Source of the DNA: Actinomadura sp. K4S16
Lineage (GTDB): Bacteria; Actinomycetota; Actinomycetes; Streptosporangiales; Streptosporangiaceae
DNA: 64,000 bases
Direction: 5' to 3'
Assembly: GCF_008327685.1 (NCBI RefSeq)
Contig: NZ_BDDE01000024.1
Location: forward strand, 62,001-126,000
The notes under the pieces are model-generated. The model was not told the origin of the DNA and made no database searches. It saw only the letters and a list, made by a program, of their open reading frames with translations. A program made the translations under genes and the position numbers. Shown here piece by piece: positions 1 through 8,800 of the stretch (position 1 is the stretch's first letter; every line of letters starts with the position of its first letter).

Positions 1-212
1 TCTCGTAAGGCGCGGGCGGCGGTGAAGCCGTCCAGGTCGGGCAGCCCGACGTCGATCAGGGCGACGTCGGGCCGCCGTCTGCGCGCCGTGCGGAGCACCT
101 GCTCACCGGAGCCGACGGCCGCCACGACGTCGAGGTCCTTCACCCGTTCGAACAGCGCGACGAGCCCGCCGCGCAGCAGCGGGGCGCCCTCGGCGAGCAG
201 AATGCGAATCAT
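1..212 (-). CDS. Response regulator, receiver domain (partial, C-terminus outside window)
   Basis: The minus strand from 212 starts MIRILLAEGAPLLRGGLVAL and continues through ..RRRRPDVALIDVGLPDLDG... This is a receiver domain. The acidic pocket is reduced to a Glu near residue 8, and the phospho-acceptor Asp lies in the ALIDVGLPD segment. The pattern is typical of NarL/LuxR two-component regulators, which carry a C-terminal DNA-binding helix-turn-helix. That part lies beyond base 1, so the output domain is not seen. A partner histidine kinase, if any, would also be outside. The 281 bases upstream (213-493) contain no gene; I see no clear promoter consensus there. Confidence 0.8.
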   Translation of the reverse strand, partial: MIRILLAEGAPLLRGGLVALFERVKDLDVVAAVGSGEQVLRTARRRRPDVALIDVGLPDLDGFTAARALR

Positions 213-493
213 TTTCGTCTCCAACAGGGCCACCCGTCCGCGTCCTGAGAAAGAGGAATTACCGAGCACGTTCAGCGCGTCAGGGCGGCGGCCGCGAGAC
301 GATACCGGGGATTCGGTCAGCGCTAAATCGAACTTCCATTGCGTCACCTTCGACAGCCTCGCGACTACTAAAGTCTCACCGGACGGAGCCAACACTATTC
401 ACCGCGTCAATGCAAAGACACCGGGGAAACCAGGAATCCAGCGAGGGGTATTCCGCCAATTAGCGTTCGTACACCTGATGGGCCGGAACCGGT

Positions 494-1447
494 TCAGGCG
501 AGGAAATCGAACTCCACGCCGGCGCCCGCGGCGCGGGCGTCGGCGTAGGCCGTCCAGCTGAGCGCGAGGTCCTGCCAGGGCAGCCCGACGGGCGCGTACA
601 CCGTGACCTCGCCGTCGTCCGCCCGCCCGGGCGCCCGGCCGCGCAGCAGGTCGCCCAGCGTCCCGGCGGCGCGCACGGCGCCCGGGGGCGCGCCCGCCAG
701 CACCCCCATCTCGGCGGCGAGCGGGACGTCGTCGACGACGACGCGGGCGCCCGCCAGCAGGCCGGCGCCCAGTTCGGCCTTGCCGGGCTCGTCCGCGCCG
801 AGGGAGGTGAGGTGCGTCCCGGGGGCCACGTCGGCGGCGTCCAGGAGGGGGCTGCGCGCCCAGGTGGCCATGACGACGATCTCGGCGTCCCGGACGGCGG
901 CGCGCGGGTCCGGCGCCACGGCCGCGGGCACGCCCAGCCGGGCGCCGTGCCGCGCGGCGAAGTCCGCGGCGCGGCCGGCGTCGAGGTCGCACACGGCGAG
1001 GCCGCGCACCTCCCGCAGCCCGCTCAGCCCCCGCAGGACCAGTTCGGCCTGCGCGCCCGCGCCGATCACCGCGACCGCCCCGGCGGCCGGACGCGCCAGG
1101 GCGTGGGTGCCGAGCGCGGCGGCGAGGCCGGTGCGCCAGGCGGTCACGGTCGCCGAGTCCAGCTGGGCGAGCAGCTCGCCGGTCCCGAGGTCGTGCAGGC
1201 AGACGACGCCGCGCAGCGCCGGGCGGCTGGCCGGGAACTTGGCGTTGACCTTCACCGTGTAGGCGGGGATCCCCTCGACCACGCCCGGCAGCAGCGCCGT
1301 CGCCGTGCCCTCCCCGGGCGGCTTCACGACCACGCGGCGGGCCGCGGTCCCGCCGTCCCCGGCCGTGAAGCCGCGGCGCAGGGCCTCCAGGCACCGGGCG
1401 GGGTCGAGCAGCGACTCGAGGTCCGAGCGGGACAGAAGCAACGTCAC
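494..1447 (-). CDS. Ornithine cyclodeaminase / mu-crystallin family protein
   Basis: About 317 aa. The Rossmann motif VIGAGAQAELVLRGL sits in the middle, with the family Lys in the YTVKVNAKFP segment, so it is an NAD(P)-dependent member of the OCD/mu-crystallin family (ornithine cyclodeaminase, alanine dehydrogenase, ketimine reductase, SbnB). The substrate cannot be read from sequence. The GTG at 1447 (VTLLLSRSD..) is chosen because GGGAGA lies about 8 bases upstream; an in-frame ATG at 1501 has no such site. It is separated from the NRPS cluster by two protease genes, so a role in the cluster is uncertain. A second family member (SbnB-like) lies at the far edge of the cluster. Confidence 0.8.
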   Translation of the reverse strand: MTLLLSRSDLESLLDPARCLEALRRGFTAGDGGTAARRVVVKPPGEGTATALLPGVVEGIPAYTVKVNAKFPASRPALRGVVCLHDLGTGELLAQLDSATVTAWRTGLAAALGTHALARPAAGAVAVIGAGAQAELVLRGLSGLREVRGLAVCDLDAGRAADFAARHGARLGVPAAVAPDPRAAVRDAEIVVMATWARSPLLDAADVAPGTHLTSLGADEPGKAELGAGLLAGARVVVDDVPLAAEMGVLAGAPPGAVRAAGTLGDLLRGRAPGRADDGEVTVYAPVGLPWQDLALSWTAYADARAAGAGVEFDFLA

Positions 1448-1599
1448 CGGATCATTCTCCCGCGTCCCGGGTAGTGCCGCTCTCGGCGGCCCCTCGCCCA
1501 TTGGCCCTGTCTACCGGCCAGTACCAAACCGGCCAAACGGGCCATCCTCCCCGGGGATCGACCACGGAACCCGCACCCATTGTGACAATCCGTAGATGG

Positions 1600-1705
1600 T
1601 CGATTAGTCACTTTCTCGCCTTACGTGGGCCTTCAGCGATCTTCCAGCATTGCCCGTGACCTCCGGTGCACCACTCGGGTGCGCCCAATCCCCCCTGGAG
1701 GCAGA
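1600..1705 (+). promoter_or_regulatory. Leader of first protease, duplicated in front of the second
   Basis: This stretch aligns with 2968-3073 nearly to the start codon, including the block around TTACGT and a block reading GTGACCTCCGG. It contains an inverted repeat with arms GGTGCACC (1665-1672) and GGTGCGCC (1678-1685), 7 of 8 pairs matching, about 20 bases before the GTG start. This could be an operator or an RNA hairpin. The ribosome site GGAGG lies directly after it. The promoter hexamers are not obvious. Confidence 0.5.
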
Positions 1706-2785
1706 GTGAAGATCCGTTCCAACCGCGTCCGCGGCACCGCCGCCGCCGTCACCGTGGCGGCGTCCGGGCTCGTGGCGACCGCCCTCGTCGCCGCACCCGC
1801 CGCGAACGCCGCCCTCGACGCGCCGACCGGGCGCGTCGCCGCCCGGTCCGACACGGGCGGGGTGGCAGCCGAGCTGGCGCAGCGGCTCGGTGACCGCAGC
1901 GCCGGCGCCTACGTGGACCAGGCCACCAAGAACCTGGTCGTCACGGTCACCGACGCGAAGGCCGCGCAAGCGGTCCGCGCAGCCGGGGCCGTGCCGAAGA
2001 GCGTCGCGCGCAGCGGCGCCGACCTGAAGAAGGTCATGGCCGCGCTCAAGCGCGACGCGACCGTCCCGGGCACCGCCTGGGCCGTGGACCCGGCGGCCAA
2101 CCAGGTCGTCCTCACCATGGACAGCACGGTCAAGGGCGCCGAGCTCAAGAAGGTGCGGAGCGCCGCGGGCAAGCAGGGTGCGGCCGTCCGCACCAAGCGG
2201 GTCGCGGGGCAGTTCCGCATGTTCACCGCGGGCGGCGACCCGATCTACACCGGCAGCGCGCGCTGCTCGCTGGGCTTCAACGTCAAGAAGGGGAGCGAGT
2301 TCTACTTCCTGACGGCGGGGCACTGCACCGAGGCGGGCTCCACCTGGACCGACGAGTCGGGGGGCACGCTCGGCGGCAACGCCGGCAGCAGCTTCCCCGG
2401 CAACGACTACGGCATCGTCAAGTACGACTCCACTCCGGAGGACACGCAGGGCGGCGTCACGGTCAACGGCCAGTTCCAGGACATCACCGGCGCCGCGGAC
2501 GCCACGGTCGGCGAGACCGTGACCCGCAGCGGCAGCACCACCGGCGTCCACGACGGGCAGGTCACCGCGCTCGACCAGACGGTGAACTACCAGGAGGGCA
2601 GCGTCAGCGGCCTCATCCAGACGACGGTGTGCGCCGAGCCGGGCGACAGCGGCGGCCCGCTGTTCGCCGGGTCGAGCGCGGTCGGGCTGACCTCCGGGGG
2701 CAGCGGTGACTGCTCCTCCGGCGGCGTCACGTTCTTCCAGCCCGTGACCGAGGCGCTGTCGGCGTTCGGGGCCGAGGTCTACTAG
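1706..2785 (+). CDS. Secreted S1-family serine protease (streptogrisin / alpha-lytic type), copy 1
   Basis: About 359 aa. The GTG at 1706 follows GGAGG and opens a signal peptide (basic VKIRSNR, a long Ala/Val-rich core, cleavage after AANA). Next comes a pro-region of the alpha-lytic-protease type (..VTVTDAKAAQAVRAAGAVPK..), which in this family acts as an intramolecular folding chaperone and is cleaved off. The mature chymotrypsin-fold domain has the triad His in FLTAGHC, Asp in GNDYGIV and Ser in PGDSGGP, plus paired Cys residues that fit extracellular disulfides. Expected role: secreted endopeptidase for protein foraging. It is highly similar to the next gene and is followed by a strong hairpin. 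Confidence 0.93.
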   Translation: MKIRSNRVRGTAAAVTVAASGLVATALVAAPAANAALDAPTGRVAARSDTGGVAAELAQRLGDRSAGAYVDQATKNLVVTVTDAKAAQAVRAAGAVPKSVARSGADLKKVMAALKRDATVPGTAWAVDPAANQVVLTMDSTVKGAELKKVRSAAGKQGAAVRTKRVAGQFRMFTAGGDPIYTGSARCSLGFNVKKGSEFYFLTAGHCTEAGSTWTDESGGTLGGNAGSSFPGNDYGIVKYDSTPEDTQGGVTVNGQFQDITGAADATVGETVTRSGSTTGVHDGQVTALDQTVNYQEGSVSGLIQTTVCAEPGDSGGPLFAGSSAVGLTSGGSGDCSSGGVTFFQPVTEALSAFGAEVY

Positions 2786-2839
2786 CGGCCCCAGGCGGCC
2801 CGCCGGAGCTCCCAGGCGGCGGGAGGCCACGTGAGTTTC

Positions 2840-2880
2840 GGCCCTGGTCCTTCGGCCTTTCCGGCGGAAGGACCAGGGCC
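2840..2880 (+). terminator. Hairpin terminator after first protease
   Basis: A perfect 14-bp stem: left arm GGCCCTGGTCCTTC (2840-2853), right arm at 2867-2880, loop of 13 bases. It sits 55 bases past the stop codon. There is no U-tract, which is common for actinobacterial terminators. Confidence 0.8.
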
Positions 2881-2967
2881 GGACTCCGTTCCGGGCCGGC
2901 GAGCGGCGGGTTGGTATTGCCGGACTGACCACGGACGCCGCTCCGAGAGTGCCAACGCGCACGCGCC

Positions 2968-3073
2968 GAATTGGTCACCTTCTGCGTCTTACGTCCGACT
3001 TGACGGTTCTTACACCATGTCGGTGACCTCCGGCGCACCACCCGGGTGCGCCCGATCCCCCGTGGAGGCACAA
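2968..3073 (+). promoter_or_regulatory. Leader of second protease (copy of the first leader)
   Basis: This is homologous to 1600-1705. The inverted repeat is perfect here: GGCGCACC (3032-3039) and GGTGCGCC (3045-3052). Conservation of both arms in the two copies suggests a kept regulatory or RNA-structure role. A TTGACG lies near 3000 but has no good -10 partner. GGAGG precedes the GTG at 3074. Confidence 0.5.
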
Positions 3074-4129
3074 GTGAAGATCCGTCACAGGCGCGTCGGC
3101 GCCGCCGCCGTCACCACGGCGGCGGCCGGTCTGGTGGCAGCCACCCTCGCCACCGCCCCCGCCGCGTCCGCGTCCCCCGCCGCTCCCGCCGCCCCCGCCG
3201 CTCCCGGCGACGTCGCGACCGCCCTGGCGCACCAGTTGGGCACCCGCAGCGCGGGCTCCTACCTCCAGGACGGCAAGCTGGTCGTCACGGTCACCGACGC
3301 GCAGGCCGCGCAGGCGGTCCGCGCCGCGGGCGCGGTGCCGAAGACCGTCGCGCGCAGCGGCGCCGACCTGAAGAAGGTCGAGGCCGCGCTCAAGCGCGAC
3401 GCGACCGTCCCGGGCACCGCCTGGGCCGTCGACCCGGCCGCCAACCAGGTCGTCCTCAGCGTCGACAGCACGGTCAAGGGCGCCAAGCTCAAGAAGGTCC
3501 GGGCCGCCGCCGCCAAGCAGGGCGCCGCGGTCCGCACCGAGACCGTCGCAGGGAAGTTCCAGACCTTCACCCGCGGCGGCGAGGCGATCTACACCGGCGG
3601 CGCCCGCTGCTCGCTCGGCTTCAACGTCAGGAGCGGCAGCACGTACTACTTCGTCACGGCCGGACACTGCACCAACATCGGCTCGACGTGGACCGACAGC
3701 TCCGGCCGGACGCTGGGCACCACCGCCGGCAGCAGCTTCCCCGGCAACGACTACGGCATCGTCCGGTACAGCTCGACGCCCACCGACACGCAGGGCTCGG
3801 TCTACCTCTACAGCGGCACCCGCGACATCACCAGCGCCGGGAACGCCTCGGTCAACCAGACCGTGTACCGCAGCGGCAGCACCACCGGCCTGCACAGCGG
3901 CCGGGTCACCGCGCTCAACCAGACGGTGAACTACGCGCAGGGCAGCGTCAGCGGCCTCATCCGCACCACGGTCTGCGCCGAGCCCGGCGACAGCGGCGGC
4001 TCCCTGTTCGCCGGGAGCACCGCGCTCGGCCTGACCTCGGGCGGCAGCGGCAACTGCTCCTCGGGCGGGACGACGTTCTTCCAGCCCGTCACCGAACCGC
4101 TGTCCAGGTACGGGGTGTCGGTCTACTGA
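3074..4129 (+). CDS. Secreted S1-family serine protease (streptogrisin / alpha-lytic type), copy 2
   Basis: About 351 aa. The GTG at 3074 has GGAGG upstream. A signal peptide (VKIRHRRVG, Ala-rich core, ASASPAAPA cleavage region) is followed by an alpha-lytic-type pro-region and a mature protease with His in FVTAGHC, Asp in GNDYGIV and Ser in PGDSGGS. It is a tandem paralogue of the preceding gene. The two differ mainly in the linker before the pro-region, which here is a Pro/Ala-rich repeat, and in surface residues of the catalytic domain. The Ser-loop reads GDSGGS rather than GDSGGP, so specificity may differ. It is transcribed away from and convergent with the NRPS operon, with a shared hairpin between them. 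Confidence 0.93.
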   Translation: MKIRHRRVGAAAVTTAAAGLVAATLATAPAASASPAAPAAPAAPGDVATALAHQLGTRSAGSYLQDGKLVVTVTDAQAAQAVRAAGAVPKTVARSGADLKKVEAALKRDATVPGTAWAVDPAANQVVLSVDSTVKGAKLKKVRAAAAKQGAAVRTETVAGKFQTFTRGGEAIYTGGARCSLGFNVRSGSTYYFVTAGHCTNIGSTWTDSSGRTLGTTAGSSFPGNDYGIVRYSSTPTDTQGSVYLYSGTRDITSAGNASVNQTVYRSGSTTGLHSGRVTALNQTVNYAQGSVSGLIRTTVCAEPGDSGGSLFAGSTALGLTSGGSGNCSSGGTTFFQPVTEPLSRYGVSVY

Positions 4130-4153
4130 CCCTGAAGGAGGCTCCCCCTCAGC

Positions 4154-4196
4154 GACGGGCCGCCCCCGCCACGGACTCCCGTGGGGGCGGCCCGTC
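4154..4196. terminator. Bidirectional hairpin between protease and NRPS operon
   Basis: A 14-bp stem, GACGGGCCGCCCCC (4154-4167) with its complement at 4183-4196 and a 15-base loop. It lies between the convergent stops at 4129 and 4200, so it can end transcripts from both sides. Confidence 0.8.
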
Positions 4197-4199
4197 CGC

Positions 4200-4937
4200 T
4201 CACCGCACGGCGGGGACCTCGAGCGTGCGCAGAATCTCGGCGAGCACGGCGGACCGCTGGTCGGCCAGGTAGAAGTGCCCGCCGGGCAGCACCCTGAGCG
4301 CGAACCGGCCGCTGGTGGCGCGCTCCCAGCCGCGGGCCTTCTCCTCGTCCACGTGCGGGTCGGCGTCCCCGACGAGCGCGGTGAGCGGGGCGGCCAGCGG
4401 CGGGCCGGGCCGACGGGCGTACTTCTCGATCAGCGTGAAGTCGTTGCGGACGTACGGCAGGACGAGCTCGCGCATCTCCGGGTCCGCGAGCAGCTCGGCG
4501 TCGGTCCCGCCGAGCTTCGCCAGCTCGGCGACCAGCCCGTCGTCGTCCTTCTCGTGGACGCGCTCGTCGCCGCGGTCGTCCGGCGGGCGGGCGCCCGAGG
4601 CGAACACGTGCACCGGGGCGGCACCGCGCTCCTCCAGCAGCCGCGCCACCTCGTAGGCGAGGACGGCGCCCATGCTGTGCCCGAAAAGGGCGGCCGGGCG
4701 GTCCATCAGCGGCGCCATCGCCCCGGCGACCAGGCGGGCGAGCTGGTGGGCGTCGGTGACGAACGCGTCGGCCATCCGGTCGGCGCGGCCCGGGTACTGG
4801 ACGGCCTGCACCTCGACGGCCGGGCCCGCCTCCTTGGCCCACGGCCGGTAGAACACCGCCGACCCGCCCGCGTGCGGCAGGCAGAACAGCCGCATCGACG
4901 CCCAGGGCCGCGTCTCGGGGCAGCGGAACCAGGTCAC
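4200..4937 (-). CDS. Type II thioesterase of the NRPS cluster
   Basis: About 245 aa, alpha/beta hydrolase. The N-terminus reads RLFCLPHAGGSA, a hallmark of external (type II) thioesterases; the nucleophile elbow is GHSMGA and the catalytic His is in PGGHFYL. Family role: it hydrolyses misprimed acyl or aminoacyl groups from carrier domains, restoring stalled NRPS lines. The GTG start at 4937 overlaps the stop of the preceding acetyltransferase gene (GTGA). It is the last gene of the NRPS operon. Confidence 0.92.
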   Translation of the reverse strand: MTWFRCPETRPWASMRLFCLPHAGGSAVFYRPWAKEAGPAVEVQAVQYPGRADRMADAFVTDAHQLARLVAGAMAPLMDRPAALFGHSMGAVLAYEVARLLEERGAAPVHVFASGARPPDDRGDERVHEKDDDGLVAELAKLGGTDAELLADPEMRELVLPYVRNDFTLIEKYARRPGPPLAAPLTALVGDADPHVDEEKARGWERATSGRFALRVLPGGHFYLADQRSAVLAEILRTLEVPAVR

Positions 4938-5596
4938 GTGATCAACTCCTCCTCCTCGTCCCGGCGGGACGCCACGCGGGGGTCACGCGGCAGCGGCCAC
5001 GGCGCCACCCGCGGGTCCGGGACGAGCTTGGCCGCGGTGCTCTCCGCCGCCACCTTGAAGCCCCGCCGCCGGTAGTTGGCGATCGCGTTCGGGTGGTCGA
5101 GGCTGCTGGTGCGCAGCCACACCCGCGTGGCGGGTCCGCTGTCCAGGGCCCACAGCTCGCCCCGCTGCCAGGCGCGGCGGGTGCACTGCTCGACAAGGTA
5201 GCCGCCGTAGCCGCGCCCGACGAACGCGGGGGTGAGGCCCACCAGGTGGATCTCGGTGTCCCCGCCGGGCTGCGCCTCGATCTCGAAGAAGCCGGCGATG
5301 GTGCCCTCGGCCATGGCGATCCAGGTGGACAGCTCCGGCCGCTCCACCCAGGCCTGCCACTGCTCGTACGTCCACGGGAAGCGGTCCGTCCAGCACACGC
5401 GGGACCCGACGGTCGCGTACAGGGCGCGGTTGACGTCCGGGGAGGGCAGCCCGGCGAGGGTGAACGTCATCTCGACGCCCGGCAGCGGCGCGGGACGCAG
5501 GTCGGCGGCGTCCAGCATCTCCATCTCCCACTCGGTGACCGAGGGGATCCGCAGATGCGCGGTCTCCGGGGGCGGGCCCCCGCCGGCGTCACTCAC
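4934..5596 (-). CDS. GNAT-family N-acetyltransferase in NRPS operon
   Basis: About 220 aa. The acetyl-CoA binding motif A is visible as VGLTPAFVGRGYGGYLVEQ (R/Q-x-x-G-x-G/A type), and the C-terminal GNAT signature reads HPNAIANYRRRGF. The GTG start at 5596 overlaps the MbtH stop by 8 bases and its stop overlaps the thioesterase start, so translation is probably coupled to the NRPS operon. This suggests tailoring of the peptide or a precursor, for example acylation of a free amine such as that of Dap or the N-terminus, or self-resistance by acetylation. The acceptor cannot be read from the sequence. Confidence 0.82.
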   Translation of the reverse strand: MSDAGGGPPPETAHLRIPSVTEWEMEMLDAADLRPAPLPGVEMTFTLAGLPSPDVNRALYATVGSRVCWTDRFPWTYEQWQAWVERPELSTWIAMAEGTIAGFFEIEAQPGGDTEIHLVGLTPAFVGRGYGGYLVEQCTRRAWQRGELWALDSGPATRVWLRTSSLDHPNAIANYRRRGFKVAAESTAAKLVPDPRVAPWPLPRDPRVASRRDEEEELIT

Positions 5597-5798
5597 CCAT
5601 GGCCTCGACGAGGCTCTTCGGCCGCATGTCCGTCCAGTTCTCGTTGATGTGGTCGAGGCACGCCTGGCGGGTGTCCTCGTCCTTGGCGACCGTCCAGCCG
5701 GCGGGGACCTCGGCGAAGGACGGCCACAGCGAGTGCTGGCCCTCGTCGTTGACGAGGACGAGGTAGGTGCCGTCGGGGTCCTCGAAGGGGTTGGTCAT
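5589..5798 (-). CDS. MbtH-like NRPS accessory protein
   Basis: 69 aa. It starts MTNPFEDPDGTYLVLVNDEG and carries the family signature residues in NDEGQHSLWPSF and INENWTDMRP. MbtH-like proteins bind A domains through conserved Trp residues and are often needed for their solubility and activity. The ATG at 5798 has a purine-rich GGGAAAG site upstream. It sits 47 bases after the NRPS3 stop. It is the only MbtH protein in the window, so it is the likely partner of the cluster's A domains. Confidence 0.95.
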   Translation of the reverse strand: MTNPFEDPDGTYLVLVNDEGQHSLWPSFAEVPAGWTVAKDEDTRQACLDHINENWTDMRPKSLVEAMGE

Positions 5799-5820
5799 CG
5801 TCTTTCCCTTTCCGTGGCCA

Positions 5821-5851
5821 TGCGGTCTCAGTGATCTGTGCGGTCTCAGTG
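5821..5851. repeat. Short direct repeat at NRPS3 stop / MbtH leader
   Basis: TGCGGTCTCAGTG occurs at 5821-5833 and again at 5839-5851, an 18-bp-period duplication. The second copy spans the NRPS3 stop codon. It is probably a small tandem duplication, with no function inferred. Confidence 0.5.
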
Positions 5852-8800
5852 GCTGCTGTGCAGTTTGTCGAGCTTGGCGGCCAGGACGGCGCCCATCTCG
5901 GCGGCCGGGCCCGGCTCCATGAGCAGGTGGTGGTCGACGTCGAGGGGGTAGTCCTCGATCTCGCCCTCGACGAGCGGCCCCCAGTTGGAGCGGCCGGTCG
6001 GCGAGTCCTCGGTGCGGCCGCGGAGCGCGGTGAAGAAGACGATGTCGCCCCGGTACCGCCCGGGCTCGTACTCCTCGGCCTGGCGGAGCCCGTTCTCGTA
6101 GTTGCGGTAGACGTTGACGAGGTCGTCCTCGCCGAGGGTGGCGAGCGCGTCGTCGCGTTCGGCGAGCACCGCCATGATCTGCGCCATGTCGGGGTTGCCG
6201 TCCTCGGCGACCATGCAGGCGTCGACGCCGATCGCCTCCAGCAGCTCGGGGAGGACCTCGCGGCGCTCCGACTCGAGGTCCTGGCCGTGGTAGGCGTCGA
6301 TGAGGGCGAGCAGGGCGACCCGCTCCCCCGCGGCCTGGAGCCGCAGGGCCGTCTCGTAGGCGACGAGCCCGCCGAGCGACCAGCCCGCGAGGTGGTAGGG
6401 GCCGGTCGGCTGGACGGTCCGGATCTGGGCGAGGTAGTCGTCGGCCATCTCCGCGACGGACTCCGGCAGCGCGGACCGAGTGAACGCGCGGGCCTGGAGC
6501 CCGTAGATCGGCTGGTCCGGGCCGAGGTGCCGCTGGAACTGCAGGTAGCCCCAGGCCAGCCCGCCGGCGGGGTGGACGAAGAACAGCGGCGGCCGGGTGC
6601 CCGACGTCCGGATGGGCAGCAGCACCTCGAAGCCGAGCCGGTCCTCGGGGTCGCCGACCCTGGTCATCGCCTCGACGGTCTGGTGGGTGAACACGTCGCG
6701 GGGGGTGAGCTCGACGCCGGCCTGCCGGGCCCGGGTGGCGAGCTTCAGCGCGGCGATGCTGTCGCCGCCGAGGTCGAAGAAGCTGACGTCGGCGCCGACG
6801 CGGTCGAGGCCGAGGACGTCCGCGACGATCCCGCAGAGGCGCTCCTCGTCGGGGGTGCGGGGGTCGCGGCCCGCGGCGGCCTCGCCGTAGTCGGGGGCGG
6901 GGAGGGCGCGCCGGTCGAGCTTGCCGTTCGGCCCGACCGGGAACGTGTCGAGCAGGACGAACGCGGCGGGCACCATGTACTCGGGCAGCCGCTCCCTGAC
7001 GAACTCGCGGAGGCCGTGGCCGACCGCGGGGAGGTCCGGCGCGATGACGTAGGCGACGAGCGTCCGGGTGCCGGGGACGTCCTCGCGCGCGACGACGGCG
7101 ACGTTCGCGACCGCGGGGTGCGCGGCCACGGCGGCCTCGATCTCGCCGAGCTCGATCCGGAACCCGCGGACCTTGACCTGGAAGTCGGCGCGGTCGAGGT
7201 ATTCGAGGGTGCCGTCCGGCCGCCACCGGACGAGGTCGCCCGTGCGGTACATGCGGTCGCCGGGCGCGCCGAACGGGTCGGCGACGTACCGCTCGGCGGT
7301 GAGCGCGGGCCGCCGCAGGTAGCCGCGGCCGAGCCCGGCGCCCGCGATGTAGGCCTCGCCGGCGGCGCCGGGCGGGACGGGCCGCAGCGCCTGGTCCAGC
7401 ACGTACACGCGCATGTCGTCGATGGGGCGGCCCAGCACGGCCGACGTCTCGGAGGGGTCGGCGAGCGGGGCCCGCTGCCCGGCGATGGTGGTGTAGGTGG
7501 TGGCCTCGGTGGGCCCGTACACGTTGCCGACCTCGGTGTCCGGGCAGGCCGCGAGGACCTTGCGGATCGCGGCGGGGGCGCCGGCCTCCCCGCCGGTGAG
7601 GACCTCGCGGAGCCGCGCGAACGCCCGCGGCCGCTCGTCGGCGACGAGGTTGAACAGCGTCGTGGTGAGGAACAGGCCGGTCAGGTCCTCGGCGGCGATG
7701 ATCTCTTCGAGGGCCTCCCCGTTCAGGTGGCCGGGCGGCGCGACGACGGCCGTGCCGCCGTGCAGCAGCGGCGTCCACAGCTCGTAGAGTGAGGCGTCGA
7801 AGGCGTGCGGGGAGTGGACGAGGACCCGGTCGTGCGCCCCGCCCCTGAGCCGTCCGTCGGTGGCGAGGTCGACGGCGTCGCGGTGCCGCAGCATGACGCC
7901 CTTCGGCACGCCCGTGGAGCCGGAGGTGAACAGCACGCAGGCGAGCTGCTCGGGGTGGCAGGGGAGGGCCGGGTCGGTCGCGGGCTGGGCGGCGAGGTCG
8001 GGGTCGTCGTCCACGTCGAGGATCCGCGCGGAGGTGTCGAGGCCGGCGACGCGGTCGCGCATCGGCGCGTTGACGACGAGGACGGGCGCGGCGACCTCCG
8101 CGACCGCCCACGCCATCCGCTCGGGCGGGTAGCCGTGGTGGATCGGCGCGTACGCCCCGCCCGCCTTGAGGATCGCCAGCGACACCACGGGGATGTCGGC
8201 GGACCGTTCGAGGAGCACCGCGACGGGAGTGTCCCGGCGGACCCCGAGGCCGATGAGCCGGTGCGCGAGCCGGTTCGCGCGGGCGTCGAGTCCGGCGTAG
8301 GTCAGCGACTCCCCCGCGGCCCGGACGGCGACGGCGTCCGGGGTCCTGTCCCGCTGCTCGGAGAAGCGGGCGGTGAGGGTCTGCGGGCGGCGGGCGGTCA
8401 CCGGACCCTGCCAGGTCCCCAGGACGCGGGCGCGCTCCTCGTCGTCCAGGACCGCGATGCGGCCGAGCGGCAGGTCGGGGCGGTAGGCGACGGCCTCCAG
8501 GACGCGGACGAGGCGGCGCATCAGCCGGGCGGCGTCGTCCCCGGTGAACAGGTCGGTGCGGTGGTCGATGCGCAGCGACAGGCCGCGGCCGGGGACGGCG
8601 GCGAAGGTCAGCGGGTAGTGGGAGGCGTCGTAGCCGTCGACGTCGTGGAGGGTGAGGCCGCCGAGGTCGGTGCCGGCGGCGTCCGGGTCGAACGGGTAGT
8701 TCTCCAGGACGGTCATGGTGTCGAACAGCGTCCCGGCGCCGGTGAGGCGCTGGATGTCGGACAGGCCGAGGTGGTGGTGCGGCATCAGCGCGGCCTGCTC

